Below, piece by piece: positions 35,737-46,471 of a DNA stretch of 64,000 nt. A program made the translations under genes and the position numbers. Position 1 is the stretch's first letter, and every line of letters starts with the position of its first letter. The DNA is from Gelatoporia subvermispora B (taxonomy: Eukaryota; Basidiomycota; Agaricomycetes; Polyporales; Gelatoporiaceae), in the NCBI GenBank assembly GCA_000320605.2, contig KB445796.1, positions 1,848,955 through 1,912,954 on the forward strand, in the 5' to 3' direction. A model generated the notes under the pieces. That model had not been told where the DNA came from and searched no databases. It saw nothing but the letters and a program-made list of their open reading frames with translations.

Positions 35737-37863
35737 TTAACCGGCTGCTGCTGCAACCATCTCTGCATGCATGTTCGAGCGCGGTCTGATCTTACATTGA
35801 AATGGCTTCGGATGACTGGGGGATGACATTGTCAGCTTCAAGACTTTTATCGGAGTACACGACAGGGCGCACACCTGATAAGTCCAGGGCTGTCGGCTGC
35901 ATCTGGTGTTATCTCCATCCCTCTCTCGTCCACTGCCTTGGAGATGGTGAATGCTGTCAAGATAGAGGCAAACGTGATCCAGAGTAAGTCCTGAACGAAA
36001 TGTCTGCCGGGGCATATGCGTCTGCCAAATCCAAAAGCCGCTGTTGTAGGATCTGGAACGTTCGGATCGAGCTCCCCGTTCTTGATGAACCGATCCGGAT
36101 TGAACCTCGAAGGGCCAGGATACACAATTTCGTCGTAGAGTAATGCTCTTCAGTGAATTCAGCACACATCATATAACGAAGTTGACTTCACGTACCGAAT
36201 GTTAGCGACTACAAGAGAACCCCTTGGCAGTAGATATCCATGATAGTGATCGTCGACCATGAGCCGATGAACGATATCTACTGCCTGGTTATGACTTGCT
36301 TCCGAAAATCAACGGTGACGTACCCAGCGGGAGCACCGGCTTCCAGCGCAGTGATTCTTTGACTACAGCAGTGATGTACGGAAGGGAGGGTTTGTCACAC
36401 AACTCGGGAAATCGACCTGAAGAGAGGACACTGTCGAGCTCTCGCTGAGCCTTGTATTGTACCTCGGGGAACAGTGTCATAGCCAGGAAGAAAGCTGACA
36501 ATGTTGATGCTGTCTACGATTCTTTAGCTGGCGGCCATGCCCATACATGTCTCTTGACTGACCGTGTCAGCACCAGCTGGATACAACAATCAACCCCAGC
36601 CACGTAAATAGGAAGTGGCAGGAATTATGCTCACCGCCATGTATGCTTGCCAGAGTTTTCTTTATGACAACTTCGGTGTGTGCAGCATCTTCGGCATCCC
36701 GTCCGAACGTCTCCATAAGTGATACCGCAGCACAATCAGGTACCGTGCCATTGCTCTGTGACATTTAGTTTCGTCCACCGAGTCACGATGTCATCACTGC
36801 TTACGATCCTTTCTTTGACATCTTTGAATGGTTCCTCGAGCAAACCGACTGAAATCTGACGAAATTTCGCCGCCGTCCTCTTGAAACCAGCGCCGGGCAT
36901 CCAGCTCGGGATATGCTTCACTGTTATTGCATTGGAGTCGCATTTCAAAAAGCAGTATCACATGGAACCTACATGTAGGGAACGCATCCACGAGATACAC
37001 GCCTGCATTTGCTGTTTCACCTAACACTTGGTTTGCTTGCTCGGCGAGTTGCACGAAACGGTCTTCGCCAGACTGAGGGATGAGTGCGTACGTGAGGTCC
37101 AGCATTGTAGCACCTGACATACTTGATTTTCATTTGTTAAGTCAGAAATGACACGAACCGAGATATAAAAATCAGCGCACAGGTGAATGTGGTCGATAAA
37201 TTGCTCTGGTGATCGTAGCAGTCGTGACATAAAACCAAAAGTATGTCTCGACTGCACGCTCTGATTCCGTTCCGCGTTTGTGATCTCTTGTTGAAACATT
37301 TTTCTGCACAATCGCCATTCCTCACCATATGGTAAAATGGAGATGGTCCAGTCCAAGCCAGCCCTACAAGATTCGATTCAATACTCCGAGTAGGATCCAT
37401 TGTCATAGGTCCACTGACAATTCGTTTAGCATAGTCATCCACGGTCTAGAGGACGTTCAGTTCATTGATTTGACCCATCACCAACACACATAACCTGTCG
37501 GAGTAGATCGACGACCGTCCCTCCAGCAAGTCGTCAATCAGGGTTCTTGAGTTGAGAACAATCACGGGGTCTCCTATCGTTGTGAGGCAAATGATTTCAG
37601 ATCCTGTAAATTGGTAAGTACGAGACACCAGATGAGTATACAGAAAACCCCGCCCCTAATGACCGACTCATGTCCAAATATGCTTGAGAAGGCGAGACCT
37701 GAGAGGCCCGAGGAATGTCTAACGTGTTCCCGAGTATTGGCAGACGCGGAGGGCCAGGGGGAAGGGGCAGATGAACCATCTTTGCCCTCCGAAGGTACCC
37801 CAATAGCCATGCTGCGATTGCTAAGGCACCGAGCAGGGTGACAATTTCAGTCAGGGAAGCCAT
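35737..37863 (-). CDS. Cytochrome P450 (OrdA-like), copy A, with a mutated first 5' splice site
   Basis: Membrane-anchored haem monooxygenase of the ER. ATG 37863 gives a membrane anchor (VTLLGALAIAAWLLGYL) and the hinge LPLPPGPPRLPILGN. Later: SEIICLTTIGDPVIVLNSR, LPYGEEWRLCRKMFQQEI, I-helix AGADTTAS (joined over two introns), ESLRWKPVLP (ExxR), FNPDRFIKNGELD, and haem loop FGFGRRICPGRHF near 36.03 kb. The last small exon is SHPKPFQCKIRPRSNMHAEMV, ending at 35737. The first intron (37604-37655) should begin GT as in copy B, but reads GG here (37655-37654). A 25-nt intron starting at GTGTCT would keep the frame but insert about nine residues. Otherwise all exons join cleanly. Possibly mis-spliced or low activity. 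Confidence 0.85.
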
Positions 37864-38929
37864 TGTGCTGTTGGCACATCCTCCAGCAACACGGTTCGTT
37901 ATAAAGATCAAGAGAATCCGCACATTTGTCTCCGCCGGAACTTTGGAGACCGTCGTGAGAGCTAGCGGATCTACAAGGCTTCAAATCTATAATGGCGTGC
38001 TCGATCTGCGATTGACATAAGCATGGAAGCTATTTCCAGGTCCACCACCCGACATACTCCTCCCGGTATCCAGTAGAATGGGCTAGACTTATCTGAGGCG
38101 CTGTGGTGGGACGCAAAACTAAACACTACACCAACCACGTTCGTTGAACGCTCTCAACATTCCTGGATTTGGAACACCTTCTGAGGGACTGTAGCAGAAC
38201 TATCCTGCAAGGGGATGACATATGACTGGGGGCCGTTGAACATGCATTGACTGAGCCGCTTCTCGATTTGTGACGGTCCGGTCGACGTTCTGACTCGGAT
38301 CAGACGTGCCTGTCACTGTCATGGTCAGTATTATACTGACACCGAAACGTGTTTGACGTCTGAACCAGTCCGACCAGACTGTGACTGGTTCTTGTGATTT
38401 CATACGGTGTTGAAATGAGTGGATGACATTCATAGACCAGTCCTTTCATCCACATATATACGTCCACCTGCAAATGCTTGAAGCTGGAGAAAGTGGTGTT
38501 CAGACAGTGGCCTTGTCCGCTAGCGACTAGAGCCCGTCAAGTTGCTGCCGGGAGTCGGGACCCTGGCTTTATTCGCATGTGAATTTCACAGCAGATTTGT
38601 GACACATTCGGACGGCTTGTCAATATCGTCACATTGACCTGAGTCAACCGACTTGGAATTCGATGTTGACCAGCTCTGAAGATCTGACTTCCAGACCAGA
38701 TATCAACTACCTACCCTGCCTGTCGTGCCATGCGTCCTGTCTGTCCCAATACGTCCATTATGTGAGCAGAACGCAGCCCAAGATGATGCCAAGCTGCTCT
38801 TCAAAGCTGTGTGGTTATGCGTGATCATACACGTACCATTCGCTATCCGTGGATAGGTGTGCAGCACGCGTACCGCGTACCAGTAGACGCCATCTGGTGC
38901 ACTAGTCTCTGCTTGTGCGCAACCCTAAG
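37864..38929. other. Intergenic between tandem P450s; duplicated promoter
   Basis: About 38.03-38.25 kb resembles the upstream region of copy B at about 41.17-41.40 kb, including a shared GACATATGAC(T/C)GGGGG block. The promoter was therefore copied with the gene. The rest shows no recognised feature. Confidence 0.55.
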
Positions 38930-41030
38930 TCAATCAGTTGCAGCTGCGACCATCTCTGCATGCATATTGGAACGCGGCCTGATCATGCATTGAAACGGCT
39001 TTGGATGACTGTCAAGAGCTTTCAGTACCCCTGTCTGAGCACAAGGCATGGTGCATACCTGATAAGTCCAGGGTTGTCTGCCGCATCTGGGGTGATTTCG
39101 ATCCCGTTCTCATCCACTGCCTTGGAGATAGTGAATGTAGTCAGAACGGAGGCAAAGGTGATCCAGAGCAGGTCCTGAACAAAATGCCTCCCGGGGCACA
39201 TGCGTCTACCAAATCCAAATGCCGCGGTTGCCAGATCTGGTACATTCGGATCGAGCTCCCCGTTTTTGAGGAAACGGTCCGGATTGAAACTCGATGGATC
39301 AGGATACGCAGCTTCATCGTACAGAAGCGCCCTTTCTTCTATTCAGCATCCATCATCCCAATGAAGTTACCTCACGTACCGAATGGTAGCGACCACAAAA
39401 GATCCTCTTGGCAGTAGATACCCATGGTAGTCATCGTCAACCATGAGCCGGTGAACAACATCTACTACCTGATCATGAAATGCTCGCGGAAAGATACACT
39501 GCGATGTACTCAGCGGGATCACAGGCTTCCAGCGCAGCGACTCTTTGACTACGGCAGTAATGTACGGAAGGGAGGGTTGATCTCGCAATTCTGGAAAGCG
39601 ACCCGAAGAGAGGACATTGTCGAGCTCTCGCTGAGCCTTGTACTGTACCTCGGGGAACAGTGTCATAGCCAGGAAGAATGCCGACAATGTCGATGCTGTC
39701 TGTGGTTCTTTAGTTGGCGACCTACGCATGCCGCTTCACTAACCGTGTCAGCACCACCTGGACACCACAATCAATCTTAGCCATACAAAGTATGAGTCGC
39801 AGGAAACATGCGCACCGCCATGTATGCTCGCCAGGGTTTTCAGTGGGACATCTTCTGTGTAAGCTACGCCTTTGGCGTCCCGTCCAAATGTCTCCATGAG
39901 TGATACTGCGAGGCAATCAGGTACCGCACCGTCGCTCTGCGACATTCTAGAGTCAGTCATCGGATTACATCGTCCTCGCAACTTACGATCCTTTGTTATG
40001 ACGTCTTTGAATGGCTCTTCCGGCAAAGCAACCGCAATCTGGCGAAATTTCGACGCTTTCCGCTTGAAATCTGCGCCAGGAATCCACCTCGGAATATACT
40101 TTACTGCCATCGCGATGAGTTCCCTTCCCAAGCAGTATATACAGAACTGACGCATAGGGAAGGCATCCACGAGATACAGGCCCGTATTAGCTGTCTCCCC
40201 TAAAGCTTGGTTCGCTTGCTCGGCGAGCTGCACGAAACGGTCTTCGCCGGACTGAGAATTGAGTGCATACGTTAGGTCCAGCATCGCAGCGCCCGACATA
40301 CTTGGGGTTTCATTCGTTAAATCAGGATATGGCACAATCAGGAGAGAAAGCTTGGACGCACTGGTGGACATGGTCGAGAAAATGTTCTGGGGATCGTAGC
40401 AGACGTGATACAAAAACAACGACATGTCTCGATTGCACGCTCTGGTTGCGTTCCGCGTTTGTGATCTCTTGCTGAAACATCTTCCTGCACAGCCGCCATT
40501 CCTCGCCATATGGTAGAACGGGAATGCTCCAATCCAGACCAGCCCTAAAAATCGGAGTCAATGCCCCAGTACAGATGCTCTTCGTAGGTCCACTAACAAC
40601 TCATTCATCATAGTCATCCACGGTTTTGATAACGTCCAGCAAGTTGAGTGACCAATTACCACTCAAACTGACCTATCAGAGTAAATCGATGACCATCCGT
40701 GCAGCAAGCCGTCAATGCAAGTCCTTGAACTGGGGACAATTACGGGATCTCTGATCGTGGTGAAGCAAATGATCTCAGATCCTAGATTATGGTGAGTATC
40801 TCGCTAGATTAGTGTACAGAGAAGGTCGCACCTAATGACCAGCTTAGATCGAGACATGCTTGCGAAGGCGACACTTGAGGGATGTCTAACATGTTCCCGA
40901 GTATTGGCAGACGCGGAGGGCCAGGGGGGAGTGGCAAACGAGCTGTCTTTGCTCTTCGAAACAATTCCAATAGCCACGCTGCGATTGCCAGGGCACCGAG
41001 CAGGATCACAGCCCCAATCAGGGAAACCAT
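38930..41030 (-). pseudogene. Cytochrome P450 (OrdA-like), copy B, probably degenerate
   Basis: Tandem paralogue of copy A with the same exon layout. ATG 41030 gives a membrane anchor, LPLPPGPPRLPILGN, IPVLPYGEEWRLCRKMFQQEI, I-helix GGADTTAS, ESLRWKPVIP, and haem loop FGFGRRMCPGRHF near 39.21 kb. The last exon is SHPKPFQCMIRPRSNMHAEM, ending TGA 38930-38932. Two lesions are visible against copy A. The second intron has no AG acceptor (AA at 40626-40625) before a 27-nt microexon (40598-40624). Near 40.0 kb the exon ending at the GTAAGT donor is one base longer than in copy A, so normal splicing shifts the frame, while retention of that 50-nt intron keeps it. Haem and I-helix motifs are intact, so loss may be recent, or a shortened variant may still be made. 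Confidence 0.75.
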
Positions 41031-42122
41031 TGTACTGTTGACACATTCCCCGGTGGCAATAGTCTATTATATAGACCATGAGAACCCATCCGTTTTCGCC
41101 AGAACCTTTTATGGTCATGAGAGCCACAAGGCTTTAGATTCAAAATAGCGTGCTCCACGCATGACAGACAGAAGCATAATCTCTATGGAAGCCATTTCCA
41201 TTCCACCGTCCTGACATACTCCTTCCAGGGATGGGGGCAACAGACTGCCCTGAGAGACCATATGATGAGACGCAGAAACAACACTATACCTGGAATGTTC
41301 ATCAAACGCTCTGAATAATCCAGAAATCCGTCACGCTTTTGAAGGGAGAGTGGCGAAACTGTACTGCGAGAGAATGACATATGACCGGGGGATGAAGCAT
41401 GATTCCCATGCACCAAATTTATGGCTGCAATGCAAGCCGTCATATCTGAGTCATTGCACTGAGCAAGTTACATTGCGATGCATCAGGTCGTGATCGAAAT
41501 GCGTCAAGTCTAGGATAGTAGTAGTGCAATGATACTGCAGTTGGATAGTCGAGGTACGATCATTGAACAGTATCATGGGGCCTCGAGCTTGCCAGACATA
41601 TGAAATGCGTGTGTCCGCCTAGACTTGAACGGCTTGGGAAGGACAAGACGGTCCAGGGACTGCCACGATATAGCACCGGCCTCCAAGACTCCATCTTTCA
41701 TGTCGATGACGATCGTAGAGAACGGATAGAGAAGATGTTGGGTTTGAGTACGGACGGTTGAGGGCCACTGGTCAAGCTACAGCTGCAAGTCTCTGATGAA
41801 CCATGAGGTCGTCCCTGGTTCAAACTCATCAGCGGCTCAAAAAAATGTTCGAAGTTGTACCCGAGAGCCGCCATCACAGAATTCACTTTATATTGTTCTG
41901 AGAAGAACAAAACATGAAGTTGGCTTGCGCGAGGTCATGGAGGTCAGGAGCCCGAGTGGTGTCGATGAAAGAACGGAGCAAGACGCGTCGAGTGAGCAGG
42001 TCGACGCGTCTTGCCGCTTCACCCGCGTCCGCGGTCTAATATCGTCACTCTCACTCAGGACTCACCACGTATCTGCTGTGTGAATCTTTCCTTCTTATAT
42101 TCCAGAGACCCAAGGTCTAAGA
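41031..42122. other. Divergent promoter region of P450 copy B and dynamitin
   Basis: The left part (41.17-41.40 kb) matches the copy A promoter; the right part holds the ACGCGT palindrome 110 bp before the dynamitin start. No gene recognised. Confidence 0.55.
41978..42014. promoter_or_regulatory. Inverted repeat with two ACGCGT (MluI cell-cycle box) motifs
   Basis: Perfect 14-bp arms (GCAAGACGCGTCGA and its complement) flank a 9-nt spacer, with one ACGCGT in each arm, about 110-145 bp upstream of the dynamitin ATG. The core equals the MBF/DSC1 binding site of yeasts; that it acts as one here is inference. Confidence 0.5.
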
Positions 42123-43664
42123 ATGAGTGGAAGCAAGTACGCTAATCTCCCTGATATTGTAATTCGGACGTTCCACCCTCTACCCGTTGCTTGAACGCTC
42201 ATAGGATGATGCTCGTGGTGACAGGACACTTCTGCGCCCGATGTCTACGAGACAGAGGATATCTTCCCCTCGGCACACGAAACGGTGCGAATATATGCAA
42301 TCCAGCGATATGTGAAACTAAATTGTACACGTACTCAACCCTAGAAGAACGACTCCGAAGACGAAGAGCTGCCTGCGCGACCACAAGTGAGAGGGAAGAA
42401 TGGCGACGTTCCTGGTAAGGAGGAACTCGACTCTAGCAGTATCAGGACGGAAGAGGCGAGCAAACGGTTTAAGAAAGCAGAGAAACGTATGTCGTCACCC
42501 ATTCCTGTTGCAGACACGTTGACAAGGATTCCGTCAAATTATATAGGTCACCATCGACCACGGATACAGTACACATATCCTCCGTCTCCTTCGTCATCTC
42601 CCTCACCCCCCGCCTCTCCTCTCCCCACACTAGCACTACCCTTATCTCAGCGACTTCGACTTCTCCAGGCCGAGGTAGACGCTCTGGAAGCGGAGCTCGC
42701 AGACCCGTCAAACCCGCAGCTCATCAAGGAGAAGGAGGCGCGCCATGTCGAACCTGGAGAGCTCATCAAGGGCGTTGTCGATGTGAAAGGACGTCTGGAG
42801 AAGATCACCGGAATTCAGGACGGACGGACGAAGCTTGTGAGCGTCATACTCGGCGAGGAGACAAGGTCAGAGACCATAGACAAGAGCAGTCCTGTGACGA
42901 AACCGTCTCCGGGTCCGCCCGCTGGAGTCGACGACAAGGAGAGGAAGACTCTCGATGTGAAGGATATTGCGCAGATGGATAAACGTGTCGGGGAATTAGA
43001 GAAGATCGTCGGTTCATCGAGCACAAGTCTCGACGAGGTATATTGCCTTTTCGATAGTAACTCGGACGTTGCTGACCAGCATGATGCCCAGCTGTCCCCT
43101 CTCCCGCCACCTCTGCTTCCACTATTGACGAAGCTGAACAATCAGCTGGCCGTGCTCACGCAACCCCGGCACATCGACTCGATCTCCCGTCGCCTCAAGC
43201 TCGTCATCGCTGACCTGGAGCGCGTCTCCAATGCTAATGCGCAGCAGCACAATTCGCAGCGGCGGCAATCAGGCCACCCCAGCGGGCTTGGTTCTAGCAC
43301 CTCTCACGCCGCGTCCCCAACGACTGCATCGCCCGCAGGCCCACCTGCAATCCAGGACCAGCTCACGCCAATTATGACGCGCCTTGCGCCGCTCCTCCCG
43401 CACATCCCGCACATCCTCACTCGTCTGCGCACGCTCTCCACCCTGCATGCATCCGCGGCAGGCTTCCAGAGTACGCTCGCAGGTCTCGAGGACGAGCAGC
43501 GTAAGGTGCGCAGCGCGCTTGCCGAGCTCGAGCGCGCGGTCGAGGGCGTTGAACACAGTCTGGTGGAGAACGAGAAGCTCGTGAGGAACAATGTGCAGGA
43601 ACTTGAGGACCGCGTGGATGCTGTAGGGAAGAAGGTAGAGGAGCTCAAGACGCAGAAGAGCTGA
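42123..43664 (+). CDS. Dynactin subunit 2 (dynamitin, p50)
   Basis: Coiled-coil subunit linking the dynactin shoulder to the Arp1 filament, needed for dynein transport and nuclear migration. Exon 1 (from ATG 42123) gives MSGSKYANLPDI. A 66-nt intron (42159-42224) leads to DTSAPDVYETEDIFPSAHET, the conserved N-terminal motif. A second intron ends before KNDSEDEELPARP, and the rest is one long exon. Family stretches: ELDSSSIRTEEASKRFKKAE, then LPLSQRLRLLQAEVDALEAEL, ADPSNPQL, DVKGRLEKITG, DIAQMDKRVGELEKIVG and PLPPPLLPLLTKLNNQLAVL. The C-terminal helices form predicted coiled coils (LEDEQRKVRSALAELERAVE and onward), ending VEELKTQKS at 43664. Length (about 440 aa) fits the family. Confidence 0.93.
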
Positions 43665-44130
43665 TCGTAGAGAGCGTCGGGCGGCGAGGCGATGTGCATA
43701 CCCCTTTGGATTATACCATGCATTTGCTATAGGGTTCTTCGCCCGCTGTTACTGAAAGCAGCCAGCAGTCAGCGCATCAGCAGTCAGTGTGATCGCAGTG
43801 CATCGCAGCAGACAGCGTGGACGATCGGTTTATTGTGACAATATTCACTCGGGCCAGATGCTGATGCTCAATTTCAACTCCTGGTTGTCCTGTTTTGATG
43901 CATATTGGGCGCTTACAGTAGACATACGTAGCGCCGTCCAGGCGGCTCACACGTGTAGGATGTCTTACTCACACTCGATGGTCGGCGCCGTCGGGGGCAA
44001 GTTCAGTTGTATCCCGCCACGGAGGGGATTGATTGGAGGAAGACATGACACGGAGAACCCACTTCCAGGAACACTATAGTACAGTTCCACAAGACCCAGA
44101 CTCACGTCATATTTTCGGAAATTCGGAAAC
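43665..44130. other. Intergenic, convergent 3' regions
   Basis: Between the ends of dynamitin and the mannanase. No feature recognised. Confidence 0.6.
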
Positions 44131-46060
44131 TCAACCATTGCGAGCCTTGAGCGCGGCCGCGTGCTGTGTGTCCAGCGTGTACACGTCGGTGCCGGGGTAG
44201 ATCTAGAGGGATTTATTCGGATACAAAGTCCCCGCCAAGCAAGCATAAGTCACGTACCGCGTATCCGTCTTGGGGCGTCTCCCCATTCGTGAGGTCGGAG
44301 CCAGCTTGCCTGAATCCCCGCATTTAGATGCAGGACCAACAGGAAGAAGAAGGTACCTTACCAAATGAGATCGCCTGTCAGGCCAGAGCTGATAATGGTG
44401 CTGTACCAAGCGGTGTAGACATCTTCTTGGTCGGTGGTCGAGCCGAACTCCTCGACGATGACTGGCTTGTTCGCGGCCTTCTGGCTGGTCGCATGGTCCG
44501 TGATCCACTGTGAACCCCAAGTGCTCGGGCTGGACTCGCCCCAACTTTGCGGATAAAGCTGTTATTATTGAATTAGGACTATTGTTATCAGAAGAAAAGG
44601 AATTACTGACGTGGAGAGTACCGAAGTCAATAGTCGAGATATTGAGGTTCGCGTTGAAGTCAATACCTTCACCACCCCTGTGGCCTTGGGCATTAGATCA
44701 CGTCTTCGGTATGACTTCATATGACGTACTGGTAGGGATAGTCAGAGCTCGTCGGGTCGTTGAAGAATCCTTCATCGCCAACAGCAACAAGGTGGTTGGA
44801 GTCAATCGACTTGACGAACGCCGACATCGTCTCAATCCATTGAGTGATGGTCTTAGTAGTGCAGGTGCCGGTACTCGTGCCAGTGCTGCCAGTGCACCTC
44901 GGCTCGTTTGCAAGCTCCCAGGCGAGAATACCGGGCTCGTCTAGGTAGCGACTGACGAAGGTCTTGACGTAGCTCTGGTAGGCCGACTGCATGCTGAGGT
45001 TAGCTTGAAGAGTACATTCGGCTTCCTCGAACAACTTACAATCACTTCGGAGTTGGTATAGAAAAGATCATGATCCGGGCTACCCAAGATCTGCTGGACG
45101 TAGACGTCCATACCGCCATAATCGCTCCAGTTGTTCGTCCTAAGGCCGTAATCAGAAACATTCCAGGATGCTATAGCCAAAACATCACTAACAGTGTGAC
45201 AATAAGACGGAGGCCATTCGCTTTGGCAGCAGCGACGACATTATCTGACCACCATTGGTGAGCACTATGATAACATTACGTTTCAATGTCATGTACCGAA
45301 GTTTTCCAGACCAGTCGCACCCGTGTTGACAGTCGCGGTCGAGCCACTCCAGAGGTGATAGTAGTCGCCGCTTGCGGTGGTGACCTCGTTGAAACCCCTG
45401 GGTGACATTAGCAAAAGGCATTTGTGAAATCTCGCAAATCACTTACCATGTCCGGACTGTGGTGGCACCGGTTGCAGCAATATCAGCGAACGCCTTGTTC
45501 ATGTCTGAGGTACTGTAGCCCATGAGGCCAACCCAGTACGCGTTCGCACTATTTATGACGAGCATCAACACGCTTGGCATTTAATGTATAGTGCAAAGCT
45601 GAGTACACGCACCCAACCACAGTGTATACATCCCCATTGAGGGTGAAACTTTGTCCTGACGTCTTGACGAAGCCAGTCGGAGCAGGCGCTGGCGGGGCTG
45701 TAGAAGTGGGTGCTGGAGTGGGCGACGCCGTTGTAGCCGGCGGCGTAGTGGGCTGAGCAGGAACAGAGCTGCTTGCTGCGCCGGGCAAGCACTGGGAGTA
45801 GTACGAGTTCTGTTCAGTACAGACGGTGCCAGACACGCAGGCTGTCCAAACACCTCATCAACGACGAAGCTTTCACCAGTGAGGTAGGAGCGCACTCGTA
45901 GGACCGGTCCAGCCAATACCACCGCACTGCGATCTGTGAGCTACATTGCACATATACAACGCACAACAGGACCAACCTGGCCCCACTCTGGGGATTGTGC
46001 GGTAACAAATGGCGCGGCGACCAGAGCCAAAGCGAGGAGACGGGGGTTCAGCTTGATCAT
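44131..46060 (-). CDS. Secreted GH5 (subfamily 7-like) endo-beta-1,4-mannanase with N-terminal CBM1
   Basis: Extracellular hemicellulase cutting mannan backbones. ATG 46060 gives the signal peptide MIKLNPRLLALALVAAPFVTAQ. Three short exons encode the cellulose-binding CBM1 (SPEWGQ, CGGIGWTGPT, then TCVSGTVCTEQNSYYSQCLPG). A Pro/Thr/Ser/Ala linker follows (about 45.66-45.78 kb). The catalytic domain starts GFVKTSGQSFTLNGDVYTVVG and contains NAYWVGLMGYSTSDM, GATTVRTWGFNEV, NNWSDYGGMDVYV, the acid/base Glu in ILAWELANEPRC near 44.91 kb, DFGTLHLYPQSWG, and the nucleophile in PVIVEEFGST near 44.45 kb. It ends AALKARNG at TGA 44131-44133. More than ten introns. All catalytic residues present; supports a plant-biomass decay lifestyle. 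Confidence 0.95.
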
Positions 46061-46471
46061 TTCGCTGTCTTCAACCGAGTCTCGACAAGACCTGCCGATG
46101 CGTAAAGTGTCTCCACCATATTTATACCTTTGTGTGGAGGCACGAACGCACGTCCAGAACGCAAATCCGGATAATCCTCGCACATCGCAATGCCAGCAGG
46201 ATCATGCGAGCATCACCCTTGCGCTAGCAATGACCCGACCTCGTGAACAGGTGCAGCGTAGACGACGAACATTCGACACGGCGGCGGTCCTGGAGTAGAA
46301 CTCCGGAGGTTGCGGGGAAGCTTCGCGGTACCGCGTGCTTGACACGTGACAGGGAACAGGAATAACATTTTAGGCGAAGTCCCATGAGCATTACCTTGGC
46401 TCGGATGATCTGCTGTGACGGTGATATTCACGGCAATGTGTATACGAATGCACGAAATACAACAGTAGCAT
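46061..46471. other. Intergenic, mannanase promoter
   Basis: Upstream of the mannanase and downstream of the GGT gene. A TATTTATA-like stretch at about 46117-46124 (minus strand TATAAATA) lies about 60 bp before the mannanase ATG. Nothing else recognised. Confidence 0.5.

Noticed and set aside
41796..41840. GGTTCAAAC block resembling a tRNA B-box
   Set aside because: No matching A-box, acceptor stem or anticodon arm can be drawn around it.
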